A DNA stretch of 64,000 bases from Cryptomeria japonica (GCF_030272615.1 NC_081413.1:99604239-99668238); one strand, 5' to 3'. Counted from the first letter of the stretch, positions 10,491-22,800 are shown. Notes: generated by a model not told the origin, from the letters alone. Program-made: numbers and translations.

Positions 10491-10949
10491 TAGAAGAAGA
10501 TCGTGTCCTTTATACTGTCCTCAAGTTCATTTTATTATCAACAAACACTATTACTGTCCCTCACACACTAAATTGTATTTCTTGTTCAATCAATTGCACT
10601 ATGATTTATCCCATATTCTTGATTTCACCAACCTATGCAAACTCTACATTTTTTAATAAGATTTTTCATTTCTTTTTATAACGATTAAATAAACAAAAAA
10701 GAAAGATAAAGTCATTATTTGGTTGTTTATGTAGTGACCATTATCTCCACGTGAACACATTTCCCCCACTTTCACTCTCTAAATTATACATGTTATTGTG
10801 AAACCTAGTTCATCTCCTCACTTTCAAAACAGGATAGACAATCCTTAAACACTTACTTCAAATCTTTTGCAACTATCCATTTTCATATTTTTATTCTTCC
10901 ATAAAGATCACACCTATTTTGGTCATAAATCCATCTCTTAAGCTTTGTT

Positions 10950-12060
10950 GAAGATTTGTTGTTTACACTAATTTGTACATATCATATTTATTTACAACAG
11001 GTCTCAAAAGTTTTTCTATATCTTCTCTAATTTCATTTTCAATATCCCTTTCATCTCATCATCATCACTCCCCACTTTTGTCACAAATCCATCACTTAAA
11101 GGTTTGTTGTTTATGTTACTCGGTAAACTTTATATTCATTTTAAAACTTTTCTATATCTTCTCTAATTCCATTTTCAATATCCTTTTCATCTCATCATCA
11201 TCACACCTTGCTTTTGTCACAAATCCATCACTTAAAGGTTTGTTGTTATAAAATTTATATTCATTTTTAAATTATTCTATATCTTCTCTAATTCCATTTT
11301 CAATACTCTTTTCATCTCATCATCATCACACCCCACTTTTGTCACAAATCCACCACTTAAAGGTTTGTTGTTTATGTTATTTGGTAAACTTTATATTTAC
11401 TTTTAAACTTTTCTAGAAGCTAGACTTAAAAAAAAATCTTTTTCACACACTTTTCTAGAAGCTACGACTTTTCCAACTTTGTCACAAACCCATCACTTAA
11501 AGATTTGTTGTTAATGTTACTTAGGTTACTTATTTTTAAAATTTAATTTTCATGCAAAGGAAAAAAATTAAAAAACTTTTCTAGAAGCTATGACTTTCCA
11601 CTTTTCCACTTTTGTCGCAAATCCTTTTCTAGAAGCTATGACTTTCAACTTTTCCACTTTTGTCGCAAGGTTTGATTTGTTGTCTACATCACTTAGTAAA
11701 CTTTATATTCATTTTAATTTTGTTTTGTTAGCTAAACTTTTCCACTATTGTCACAAATCCATCACTTAAAAGTTTGTTATTTATGTTAGTTGGTAAACTT
11801 CAAATTAATTTTAAAATTTTCATAAATCCATCACTTAAAGTTTGTTGTTTACATGTTAAACTTTATATTCATTATTAAACTTTTCTAGAAACTAGACTAT
11901 TTTTTAAATTTCCTTTTCATACAAAATAAATAAATAAAAACTTTTTTATTAGTTCTAATTTTTTCACTTTTCTCACATCCATCACTTAAAAGTTTGATTT
12001 ATTGTTTACATTATTTGATAAACTTAACATTCATTTTTAAACTTTTCTAAAAACTAGACT
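10950..12060. repeat. Degenerate tandem array with the core ATCACTTAAAGGTTTGTTG
   Basis: Units of about 120-150 bp share CTTTTGTCACAAATCCATCA, then CTTAAAGGTTTGTTGTTTA, TAAACTTTATATTCATTTT and CTTTTCTAGAAGCTA. Core copies are near 11090, 11227, 11355, 11490, 11760, 11830 and 11990. Non-coding. Related arrays are at 24377-24990, 53730-54300 and 63126-64000. Confidence 0.8.
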
Positions 12061-13268
12061 GTAAAAACAATGCTTGAAATTTTTTCATTTTTAAACTTAG
12101 AAACTAGGTTTTCCTTATCATGAAAATGGAAAAAATTAAAAAACTCTCCATATTTCATTTTCCCAATTCCTTTTCTTATCTGATTTATTTTGGACTTATT
12201 AGATATTTCTTGATAGAAGTAGAAATTGAATCCAACTTGTATACCACATTCTCATTGCTTCTTTATTTGAATTTCCTTTTCTGATATTTTCGTCGATAAG
12301 GATAGTAAGTTGCGTCGACAACCGAGCTTTGACCAAGTCAATGTCTCCCACTACATACGTCGCAAAATAGTTAAATCGGATCCCATGAAAAAGACATTCA
12401 AACAAACACTTCATTAATTAAGGACAAAACGTATTTCTTTTGTTAGGAACATTGGATAAAGACTAAACAAAAGACAAAATAAACATCAATAAATATCTAA
12501 AAAGCAATCTAAAATATAGCTAAAGACAAAATAAACAAATTTATCAATCTAATAAACAGTGAAACATTAAAATCTTCACTTTACTTTATTGATTTCTTTC
12601 ATAGGAAGGAACTCTGAACTATACTTTTCCAAAATCTTTGTCGTGCCTTTCCATCCTTCCTCGTCACTCTCATCGTGATCAATACTTTTTATAAAGATCT
12701 AGATATTTTAATAACATAAAGGTTTATCAAATAAACTTCATAAATAAACCTTCTAATGTCGCCCATACAATTAAAAGTCCCCTTCACAGATAAAGAAGAG
12801 TAGCACAATTACATTAAAATTAACAAACAATAAAAAAAGACTGCCATTTGAAATTGAAATTAGAAAACAATATTGAATACAAATAGAAACAAAGCTCACA
12901 AACACCATAAATTTGATTAGTGTGCAAATTTCCCACAAAATAGTTACTAATACTTTTATAAACCAGTAAAATGAAAATGGCAGGCTAAACATACACCAAA
13001 GACACCTACTCTTTAATCACATTATGTACCACACAATTCTACCCCTGTTCTTTAATGCATCTGCAAGTGTATTGTTTCGAACATAATATTTTTAGAAAAA
13101 CTACAAATATTATTTAGAATTTCATTGGAAATTAATTTAAGGTCTGCTTCATAAGACAGGCATACATATTACATCAATTTCAATTAATAATAACTGCTAA
13201 CTGTATAAAGTAATATTTAAAAACATATCGAGATAGATAGTTTTGATAAAAAAAATCAACAAGCGCTA
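12061..13268. other. AT-rich non-coding part of duplicated segment
   Basis: No gene seen. 12205-12450 aligns with 54440-54690 and, more weakly, with 17214-17500. 12700-13020 is only partly kept in the other copy, which has a deletion around 54995. Confidence 0.5.
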
Positions 13269-13340
13269 GGTCCCATGGTCTAGTGGTGAGGACATTGGAC
13301 TCTGAATCCAGTAACCCGAGTTCAAATTTCGGTGGGACCT
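13269..13340 (+). tRNA. tRNA-Gln (CTG)
   Basis: 72 nt fold into a complete cloverleaf. Acceptor GGTCCCA pairs with TGGGACC, discriminator T; anticodon stem TTGGA/TCCAG encloses loop CTCTGAA with anticodon CTG; TTCAAAT T-loop. One T-stem pair is G-T here (C in the 22801 copy). Upstream TCAACAAG resembles the CAA motif at plant tRNA transcription starts. No intron. Probably still functional, though the downstream T-run is about 35 nt away. Confidence 0.85.
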
Positions 13341-13560
13341 GTGGTATAAGGGAAGGAAACTATAAAATTTATATTTTCTTTTCTGTTCAAATATACATTT
13401 TGTGTGGTTAGATTTTGGAGATAAATGATTACATAGATGGCTCTTCTATATATATTATTTTCGATCCTCGAAAATCGAATTTCCAAGTTCTGAAAGGAAA
13501 ACAATGTCTCTGTTTTTTTATGTTTCTTCATGGATATCTATTTTAGTTTAAAAAATGTAA

Positions 13561-13589
13561 GGTCGGAGGTTCAAGCCCTCCTTCTAGCG
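13561..13589 (+). pseudogene. 3' remnant of tRNA-Asn
   Basis: Only the last 29 nt of tRNA-Asn remain (GGTCGGAGGTTCAAGCCCTC and on to CTAGCG). The preceding sequence, GTAA, matches the flank of the intact gene at 55368. A deletion between two AAG triplets removed the acceptor 5' strand, D arm and anticodon arm. Confidence 0.9.
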
Positions 13590-13702
13590 TGTTATTTATT
13601 TTCTTCGTAATTGTGGGCCGCGGCTAAACCCCTCATCAACAAAGGTTTGTAAATTTATACGAGAAAATTTGCCTTGAATCGCCGCCTTTGAAATGCCTCA
13701 GC

Positions 13703-14071
13703 CTACGAGACCACTCCAGGTTGGCACAAGGTTCGAGTCTCACAAAACCTCTCATATGTAGCAGATCGAGCAAATCTCTTCCCTTTTCGGCCAAATGATG
13801 AATTCCAGTTCACAGCCACAGATCTGCGATCAGCTCCATTTACGCCACCTGTCTTTATGTTGCCGCTCGACAGGTCAGGAAAATGATCTTTGCCACAGAA
13901 TTTGCTTCCGCAGTAGCAGGGCTCCGCTCTACAGCCATTATTTCTACCTGGATTTTCCTCCACCAAAATATCCCCGCCGCGACCGCCATTTATATCCGTA
14001 GATTCAACAATATACAGACTGAGACGCAATTTCACAGATCGGAGTTGAGAGCGAAGCACTTCGACCAACAC
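13703..14071 (-). CDS. Hypothetical open frame in duplicated segment, copy a
   Basis: 122 codons starting MLVEVLRSQL, with a CYCGSKFCGKDH cysteine cluster near residue 53. The upstream sequence contains AAACCCTA (a telo-box, common in plant 5' UTRs) about 45 nt before the ATG. Copy b (55554-55922) is the same length with about ten nucleotide differences, roughly eight of them replacements in this frame, which argues against selection on it. The opposite strand is also open (13883-14320, 145 codons starting MIFATEF), and there half of the six differences are silent. I cannot tell which strand, if either, is coding. Family not recognised. Confidence 0.3.
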   Translation of the reverse strand: MLVEVLRSQLRSVKLRLSLYIVESTDINGGRGGDILVEENPGRNNGCRAEPCYCGSKFCGKDHFPDLSSGNIKTGGVNGADRRSVAVNWNSSFGRKGKRFARSATYERFCETRTLCQPGVVS

Positions 14072-14330
14072 ATTAGGGTTCTAGTACAGCGGATTTGCAA
14101 GGCGCTAGGGTTTAATTTTAGGGAGAAGAGAATAATTGTGGAGGAGTTGAGTGATGTGGTGGCTATAAGAAGCCAACGGCTATTTCAGCGGCCATTTTTT
14201 TGTTGTGCTCTCTGCTTTTTTACAGGGATTCCAGAGCTGATTTGGAGGTCATCTCACGACACTCTGTTTTCAGACTCACAATCTGTGCGGCCTACAAATT
14301 GTGCCGCAAAGCTTCGATGATCTTGCTTTA

Positions 14331-14420
14331 TTTGGAAGTCTAAATTGATTACACAAAACGGCATTCTAAAAAATCTTTGGAAGTCTAAATTGATTACACA
14401 AAACGGCATTCTAAAAAATC
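14331..14420. repeat. Perfect 45-bp tandem duplication
   Basis: Two identical 45-bp units starting TTTGGAAGTCTAAATTG. Copy b has a single, diverged version near 56147-56235, so the duplication is recent and specific to copy a. Confidence 0.9.
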
Positions 14421-15164
14421 TTTCATGTGTAAAACACAGTTTTTTATGTGTGTGGTTTAAAAGTAATGGGATGAACATAAAGATTTCAGTGCTGAAAATT
14501 TTGCAAAGAACAGTTGTGTTCTGCAGATTTTTAATTTTTTCATAGAGTGTTAATTTGTGTGGAGATTAGCTGCTTTGATTGAGATTGCCTGGAATAAGAG
14601 ATTAAGGTTGTGGTCCCGTGAACAGATTAGTGGTCTATTTTGAAAGAGGAAGGGTCTCTGAAAAGAAAAGAAAAAAATAAATATATATACTATTAATTAA
14701 TTTTTATTTTTTTAAAACAATAGATTTGAAGATGTGATCTTGTGTATTTGGAATGAGGCCATTAAATATTCTGCTAGTTTAAGATTTCTTGTCAATTGTC
14801 AATTATCTCAGAGTTTTTAATCTGCATCAATCAAATTTCAACATTAATACTTTGCTCCTTCCCAATCTCAAATAATCGCACTTCTTCTTTTTTTTCCTTA
14901 TAGTGAGCCTCTTCTTTTTCTTCTTATCCTTGGAGGAAGAGGCCACATGAAGTCTTACAAGTACTAATTTTGTGGAGAAGAGGTCTTGTGAGAAGATTAA
15001 ACCTATTTTAGAAGATAAATTAATTTTTGTATAAAAAAATAGGAGTCCAAAGTGGTGTTATATGTCTTTCACTTAGGATCAAAATTTTAGTCCACACACC
15101 CACCTTCAAAATATCAGTTATCTATACTTTTAATAGTTATATTGAGGGATAAATAGGAAGTGTG
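14421..15164. other. Non-coding part of duplicated segment
   Basis: AT-rich; aligns with 56240-56950. No gene seen. Confidence 0.5.
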
Positions 15165-15400
15165 TGCGAGCGAGTGAGATAGATATAGAGATAAAGATAG
15201 GGAGTGTGTGTGAGAGAGCGATAAAGAGACGGAGAGAGAAATAGAGAGATATAGAAAGAGGGAGAAATAGGAAGAGATGAAAAGATAATGATAGTGTAGA
15301 CACCTAAATTTGGCTAATCAATTTAAATCCTATTCATCTAATTAATTAATCTAATTAATTAATTTTCCTATCTCTTTTCTTATAATTAATTATTTGCTAT
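15165..15400 (+). repeat. GA-rich tract and LTR fragment
   Basis: 15165-15290 is GAGATAGAGA-type purine DNA. At 15295 an LTR start, TGTAGACACCTAAATTTGGC, begins and is followed by AATTAATTAA runs resembling the LTR of element A in inverse orientation. It fades out near 15400, so it is a truncated LTR. Confidence 0.5.
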
Positions 15401-18400
15401 AAGTAATAAAAATAACATTTTGAAAGAGGTAAAATCTTGTAAGAAAATAATTTATAAAATTGAAACGCAAAACAAAAACTTCAACTTCAAACATACAAAA
15501 TTAAAAGTTTGCAGATTATTCAATCCTACAGATCTAAGATCGTAAAACATCCCAAATTTAAACTATATACTTTTGAAGATAAATATTTCAGAGATAATTA
15601 TTGATCCTTTAGTTCTCAAGCTATAATTTGTTAAGACATGTTGATTTTAAACTATCCACATTTCAAGATGCACGAGTCACAATTATTTATTAGTCCTATA
15701 GTTCTCAATCATAGTTTTGTTGCAGAAGCAAACACAATATAGCATTAAGTTTAAAGATCTAGAATTGAATGACTTTGAGCCACATGCAAAAAAAAAAAAT
15801 GGAAGGATTAGCCATTCTTTTGTTCATTCGGACCACCTTCTTGTGTAGAGTAATAAACTAATGCAATCTTCAATACTAATTGATTCTAGAATATCTTGTT
15901 TGAGAGTTTCAATTAGAAGAGGTATAAACTGAATTGGATTGCTCTCCTCTTTTTGCCAATTTGCTTTATTTAATTGAATTGGATTGCTCTCCCTATTGGT
16001 TTAAAGGTAAGGTTTTGGTAGGAAGCAATTGGGGGTTCTCGTTGAGTGTGAAACCATTCAATATGAAGGAACATGTGCTTATTACAATTTCCATATTGGA
16101 GTCATTTTATATGAAATTAAATTTTCCTGTGTGTAGACTATATTGTAACTTGTTGTTTTGAGTAATGCAAATATGACTTTTTGCAAATATAAAAACCAAT
16201 ATTTCTTCCACAATGCAATACTTATGAAACAAATTTAAGAATTTTAATTGCATGAGACAAACTAAAGAGATTTCAATTAGAACGATATAACTATTTTTTG
16301 TTGTGAACAAGTGGATTAAAAAATGGTCAAAACAAGTTTAAAAACCACCCCCGATACAATTCACTTCTTGAATGTTTAATTACATAAGAGAAACTTTTAT
16401 ATATAAGCTAAAAATCTTACAATGACATTTTATGTATCTAGTCAACTACCTAATTTTATTTTTTCCCAATCTTTTTAGTTGTTCAATTGTCAACCTACAT
16501 TTAATGTATTTCTATAGTTAATTTTAAAACACAATAAAATGAAATTGTTCAAAGCATAGTCGAAGATGACTTTACCTACGAATTAGACCAAGGAATGCAA
16601 TTTTAAAGAATGTAAAACACTAAAATGCTTGAAACTAAAAATATTAACATTAAGAGCATTCAAATAGATATCAACAAAAGAAAAAAATAAAATTAGACTA
16701 TTAGTATATTTCTTTTAGCTTTTATCAATCACATATCAACACTTCAGAAAAAAACCAACATAATTTATATGTTATATTAAAAAAAACTTCTATGACTATT
16801 TTTAATTTTCAACTAACAATTTTAAGAGATATATAAAAAACCAAAGAAACTTCATCTGAGATGTCTTAATGTCCAAATATGTCAACATGTAAATATCCAA
16901 AATAGAAATGCATTTTGAGACAAACACATTTCCAACAAAACAAACAAGTATTAAGAATTAAGATACAAGTCTCCTAGAAACTATAATTCAAATAGTCTAT
17001 GTAATTAGAATTTTCTCAAATAGTCTATGTTATTAGAATTTTTCCTTTAATTTGAAGGTCAATGATAAATTAGAACTTATTGTAGGCAACTAATAGCAAA
17101 GCAACATTAGTTAATTATGTTTTTTTTTTTCTCTTTAAAGTTAGTAATTGGGGAATTGGGTGCACAAGGAGTGAACGGTTATGGGAACATGGGCAGTAAC
17201 TGGTGTTCTTCCCCTATATGTTTCTTGATAGAAGTAGAAACTAAAACCAAATTTTATGCCACATTTTGTACATAACATGCTTTTTCATTTCAATTTCCTT
17301 ACTTTGATATTTTTGCTGATGATCAGGCTTAGACCATGTTAATGCCTTACACTACATACGGCACAAAACAATTTCCCAAATCAAGGTTGAAATGCCCACC
17401 TTATATTTAGAGGATAAATGAGGATTTCCCACCTACCTATCCATCCATCCTATGAAAAAGACATTCCAACGAATAGTTATTAATTAACGACAAAATTACA
17501 CGAAGAAAAAATACTTCTTTAGTTGGGAAGATTTGATAACATTCTTTTTTAAATTAAGCATTCTACATGACGAAAAATAAAGACAAAACAAATGTCTATA
17601 AATATCTTACAAGTAATTTAAATAAGTAAAGACGAAATAAATAAATTTATCTAATAGACATTGGAATATTAAAAACCATCTTTTATTAAAATGGTCATTT
17701 TTCATGTTTGATTGATTGGAGTTGATACCACACTATCGTTATAGAGTGCCCTTTTTTGTTCAAATTGGCCATGCTTATGCACTACAATTGTAAAGTGCCT
17801 ATTGTAAGGTGAGTCTTATCATTGAATCAAGTGTTCTTCTTTTTGAGACAAAAATTAAGATAATATGGGGATTACACATGTAATCATGAAATGAGATAAA
17901 TTTTCACTTTTGGGGGCTACATCATGTCAAAATCGCAATTGATCATATTTTCACTGTTAGGATTAATTTAGAGAACTATTTATCCTGAAAACGGGGAATA
18001 CTAAATCATTGTAGTGAGCATGGTCTACTACCCTATCTACTTGAACTTGTTCTTAAACAATGTGATGAATACCAAAAAAATAAATGATTTAACAAAAATG
18101 ACAAGATTTATAGATTATTAAACATTAAAATTTATAAAAGATATATTCATCACATTGAATACCTTTCAAAATGGAAAGATTAGCCATTCTTTTGTTTATT
18201 TGAACCACCTTCTTGTCTAGAGTAAGAAGGGTTGCGAGGCAGCAAAGTTCCTGCCAGAGACTGCAAGAACAATTTTGCTTTTGTCTGATATGTTTCTGGA
18301 AACATGTAGAAAGACCCACAATCTGAAGTCCTAACATCTAGGATGCTTTCTAGGATGCTTTCTAAGATGCTTGGGTTGAAGGTTGAAAGCCAAACGAGGC

Positions 18401-19940
18401 TCCTTAGGCTAGGTTAGAAGCTATGATAATAGGACAAGGCGGAGGCCAGAGGCTGGTTCTCTAGATATGACTTCCAAGATGGCATAATAATGTTCATTTT
18501 AATCTAAATAATTGAATAGATTAGTCTATAACATGTTCATGGTTTTACAATACAATTCCTCTTTAAAAAGGATCTACAATATAATGTGATTAAAAAGTAT
18601 AGTGAACCTGGGTAACAAGGTGCTGAGTTTATTTTTCAAGTAATCTGGTAATATTAGTGGCAGTGTTGTTTTCCTTGGACTATTCTGGGTATCGTTTCTG
18701 TATTTTTAAATCTTGAATAAAAAAGTCATTGGTGTATTTTTATTGGTACGATCTGAACGTGCCTCTTTTTACCTTTAAAATCTACATTTTGACTTGTTAT
18801 TATTCTATTCCTATGTATAAATTTCAAGTCCTTTTGTTGAAGTTAGTGTTTTCTCGATACTAGCAGGAACAAAGGTGTTTGCATAAAAAAATCTACTATT
18901 ATTATTCTAACAACTTTCACGTCAAGTCAGTTAAAATATAGACTTACAACAGAATCAAAATCACTGTATGAACTACCATCACCCAGAGACAAGAACTAAA
19001 GTACTATTCCTGTAGAGACCAACAACAAAATAACTTGAGTGAGCAAACAAATGTATGTTGTGAAAGTGAGCTTCCCAGTAGTCCGTTAAAATAAAATCAT
19101 AAAACTAATAACTGACATTACAAAATCTAAATTTCAAAATAGATGCGAGTCTTTGTTTTCAAATAATTTTTTTAAGTAATGTTAAAACCGCAGTGCCGTC
19201 ATTGTCTCTGGCAATCCAGTATTCAATGCACAGTTTAGCCCACTTTCAACTCAAAAAATAATAATGAGAAATTTTCCATTGACAATTTATAAATTCTAGT
19301 AATTTATAATAACAAGCCTAAGCAAACTCGCAGAACCAATAAGTTGAACAAATGGGCCTTTACATGAAAGTCAACATTCCAACATATAGAATAAAATTAT
19401 TTAAAGAAGACCAGTATGTTCGCTGAACAGTGGCTGAATCCTAATCTACGTGAAAAACTCTACAGAGAAACCATAAAATCTTGCCTCAAGAAAATATTAG
19501 CTTCTAATTACCGACCACGGTGTGAAACACCTTGACTGGTTGTTTCTGAACAAGACTAAAAACTAATCCTCTCAAAACAATTTTGCAGCAAATAAAATCA
19601 CCTCACAGAAGTATACAAGGGTGGATGCACTAGAATTCCAGAAAAATGTCTCTACTCTTCAAGGTGGAAGCCTGATTTACAAATACTTGGGTACCCAACT
19701 CTCTTTGGAAGCATATTTTCCTAAGAAAGAAAAGAAATAAAACACAAAAGGAGAAAACGAGCTCTGTTCCTATGCCAAGCAATATATTATAGTCATTTTT
19801 ACCAAGGAATCTGATAAAGATGGAATCTTTAGTGGAGGACCAAATATTTATGAAATATTTTCAAAGTGCAAGTCTTTTTATGAAACATCTTCGAAAACAC
19901 AAAAGATTTGCCTCTTTAATTTTGTTGGGTAGTTCTCCAT
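15401..19940. other. AT-rich intergenic DNA with diverged duplicate traces
   Basis: No gene recognised. 17214-17500 resembles 12205-12450 (core TTTCTTGATAGAAGTAGAAA), and 18165-18230 resembles 15800-15850 (core GATTAGCCATTCTTTTGTT). These are old copies of the tRNA-bearing segment. Confidence 0.45.
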
Positions 19941-21459
19941 TCACATTTGGTGCACAATAGCTTCAACTAATTTTTCTTGGAATTGCTTGAATTGCTCCAG
20001 CTCTTGAACCTGGAAATGTGTTCAAAGCCCCAAAATTAAAATTTTGAATTAACTCTTTCATTTTCACCAACATAAAAAAAAGTAGAGAACCGCCAGAGAT
20101 TGTCAACAACAATATGTTAAAATAGTGTTGTAAATAGGCAACTTTTAACTCTCAAACAATTCAAGACTTGGAATGAATTTTTTTTTAAACAGAGGCAGTG
20201 TATCTTCCATTGAAGACTGATTCAAAATGGAACATAAAATAGTCATTAATATAGAAATTACTTATAAATGATCAGAAAATCTAATTCGAAAAAGATACGA
20301 GCGGTTTCCCCCTTATGATCAAATCGCTGGTTTCCATAGGCAACGGATATTAATTTGCCCAAAAGGAAATGATATCAGTCTAACGAAAGCCTTACCACTA
20401 GCAAATGCACAATCACCTCTTTGTCGGAAGTGGTGAATTCAACTGTGGGATTTGAAACAGAAAGGCAACTTTTTGACTTCCGGCTTAGAAGGGGATTCTT
20501 CTACAGCTCACAAGAGTACTCCAGCATGGGAAGAATTTATAAAAGGAAATGGAAATGCAAGCACCATAGGATGTTCATGCAAAGACTCCACACTTATCCC
20601 GGTTGGCTGAAGGAATTGGAATTTCCTGAAGCCGGATGATCCGAACATCAGCTAAAATAGACCTTGGAGCAAATATGTTCAAGAGATATGAATATTCAGG
20701 CAGGAGGATTCATCATTTAGGAGTTTTGAATACCTATATTTTTCCTCCTTACAAATCTGGATCATAAAACTTGTTTACATTATTTGCTTTCAAAAAGGTT
20801 TACATGCATGACACCACGTTGCATGCCTTTCCAAAAGCTTTCTGCCCGATTCATAACTACCACATTAGTTTTCTGATTTCTGCCACGCCTCAGGAATTGT
20901 GAGTTCTCTCTTATTGAAATAAGAGATCAAGCCCTGACAACCGTTGAAAATGGAGCGACCCTCTGCAAGCCGCTAGAAACTCCAATATGAACATGCCAAA
21001 AAAAATTGTCATAAATATTTACGGTAAAAAATATGCAACTTGAAAAAGGTGAACATAAGAAAATGGAAAAATATTTGAAGAAAAACAATATGAATGAAGC
21101 TCAAATTTAACAACTCCAAATATTATTTTTTTAGAGTATAGCATCATTCCAACCTATTTGCAACACTATAACAGTAAATTGAAACGAATTGAAATGGGTA
21201 CCTACTGAGAATGAGGATACACATTCTAGCCAATCTTGAGGAATTTTTTCGATTGCTCTTGCCCCATCTTCAGGCTAGCTCTTTATACAATTCAAGCACA
21301 ACTTGACTAATTGCTGGTATGAAATGTTGGACAACTTTCTTTTCATAACATTAAAATTTACAAATCTCGATACTGGAGCCATGTCTGGGGTGGAAAAAAT
21401 TTCCTTTGGAAGAGAAGGATGGGCATTCGCTAAGCGAATTTGATCGTTATTGTTCTTCT
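19941..21459 (-). pseudogene. Decayed four-exon gene of unrecognised family
   Basis: Minus-strand open pieces are separated by GT-AG sites. Exon a runs from about 21459 to 21206 (motifs SYQQLVKLCLNC and ARAIEKIPQDWLE) and ends at a GTAGGT donor. Exon b is 20960-20865 (SIFNGCQGLISYFNKRELT). Exon c is 20651-20396, beginning LMFGSSGFRKFQFL and ending before GTAAGG. The last exon, 20009-19941, starts VQELEQFKQFQEKLVEAI and stops at TGA. Exons c and d join in phase. Lesions: a TAG in exon a, a TAA ending exon b, a TGA plus frameshift in exon c. An upstream TTTTGTAG|AAG acceptor near 22029 is separated from exon a by a 561-bp MITE. Codon-level coherence over several exons says it was a real gene; I do not recognise the product. 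The Glu/Gln-rich C-terminus may be helical. Confidence 0.6.
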
Positions 21460-22020
21460 CCTAGTTACCAGAAACGCGACGGGAGACATCCGTTTCGCGT
21501 TTCGACGGCCGTTTCCAAGCGGTGATTTGGTGATTTTCGGCGGTGATTTGGTGATTTTCGTTTTTCCAGATTGCCATTAAAATTTAAACAAAAGTTTAGG
21601 CAACTTGGAGGTGGAGTTAACATTAAGTTATAAATGCAAGCTAGAGTTTATAACTACCAATACTGGAGTTTACATTAATTTATAATTTTTGTACGGCCAG
21701 TTAACTATGCCACATTTATTTTTGTCCTGGTGGTTTGGTTTTATTATATTCATTGTGAAAAGTGTTTTATATAAATTATTTTAAAATGAAAGAATGAAAT
21801 TAAATTTTTTTTTAACAATGTTTAAATTTTTAATTAGAGATATGTGTATTATAGTTTTTATTTTTAAAATTAATTTTGTTTTATTTTACAAATATATATA
21901 TATATATATATATATACACATCTATACAATCGGTTTCTTATACGCAACCTTTTAAAATTTCGTTTCTCATCACGTTGCGGTTGCGGTTACGTTTCTCGTT
22001 TCTCGTTTCTGGTAACATAG
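21460..22020. mobile_element. hAT-like MITE (561 bp)
   Basis: Terminal inverted repeats CTAGTTACCAGAAACG (left) and CGTTTCTGGTAACATAG (right, inverse). Flanked by the 8-bp direct repeat GTTCTTCT at 21452-21459 and 22021-22028. An 8-bp target duplication is typical of hAT elements. No transposase. Inside is a (TA)n run at 21892-21916 and GTTTCTC repeats next to the right end. Confidence 0.85.
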
Positions 22021-22028
22021 GTTCTTCT

Positions 22029-22800
22029 ACAAAAGATAGCTCTCCAAGATCGATGGGGATTCAAATCTTGGTTTCAGAACAGCTAATTCCAAATGTATAG
22101 TGCATATATGAGCAAGGCTCGGAACACCCATAGCAAAATCACCACAATGAAGAATCGATGCTCTACTTCGCAAAGCCTGTCTAAAACCTCTAGACAAACC
22201 AACCATGAAAATTCTCTGTATTTGCACTTTAAAAAGTTGTGCCAAATATACCCTAACAAACTAGCAACTCACTTTCGGAAAATACGTGCTCTCTGGTAAA
22301 GCATGCAAAAGAAATTAAGCCCCAATCGCCAAGTGTTTGTCCTAATTATTATTTGTCACTGCACCTACGGTGATCTCTAGAAGTTTTGGAGATTTAAAAG
22401 ATTTGCAGGCCTGAGCATCCCAAGATCTATTTTGCAGGCCCTGTCCTAGGAAGGAGTGCGTTCTCTCTTCTTGATAAACGAGAAAGCAACTACCAACCAT
22501 CTGCATTGCGAATCAGAGGCGACCAAAATACCTTCAATAAAAATTTAGCTTAAAAAAATGCAACTTCTTATATCATATAACAGAAAATAAATCTATGCAT
22601 AAATTTCACGCGCTATGAAAAAAAAATTAATCACTGCTTAAAAAGCTATGCCTCTGCTATAATTTTATGCAGGCAAGAACTATTAAATTATTGCAATCTT
22701 TAGTACTAGTTGATTCCAAGAATATCATGTTTTTGAGTTTCAATCAGAAAAAATATGCATGACAAAAAAATATTTTGATAAAATAGGTTAGTATGTGTAC
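22029..22800. other. Flank of decayed gene and AT-rich spacer
   Basis: A 72-codon minus-strand frame at 22027-22245 joins the MITE-interrupted exon region in frame. I cannot assign it and it may be intron or 5' sequence of the decayed gene. 22680-22760 resembles 15860-15920. Confidence 0.3.

Larger units (their letters stand above)
10259..15120. repeat. Segmental duplication, copy a (tRNA-bearing)
   Basis: Left part (10259-11830) aligns with 62339-64000; right part (about 11537-15115) aligns with 53730-56950. Its tandem-repeat section also aligns with 24010-24990. Inside are an exon-like fragment, a degenerate repeat array, tRNA-Gln, a truncated tRNA-Asn and a two-strand open region. The left border coincides with the truncated end of element A. 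Confidence 0.8.

Noticed and set aside
13883-14320. Plus-strand frame opposite the 122-codon frame as a confident gene
   Set aside because: Shortened in the other copy and unrecognised; kept only as an alternative.
22027-22245. PPR-protein fragment on the minus strand
   Set aside because: Some residues recall a PPR exon, but the 35-residue periodicity cannot be seen.
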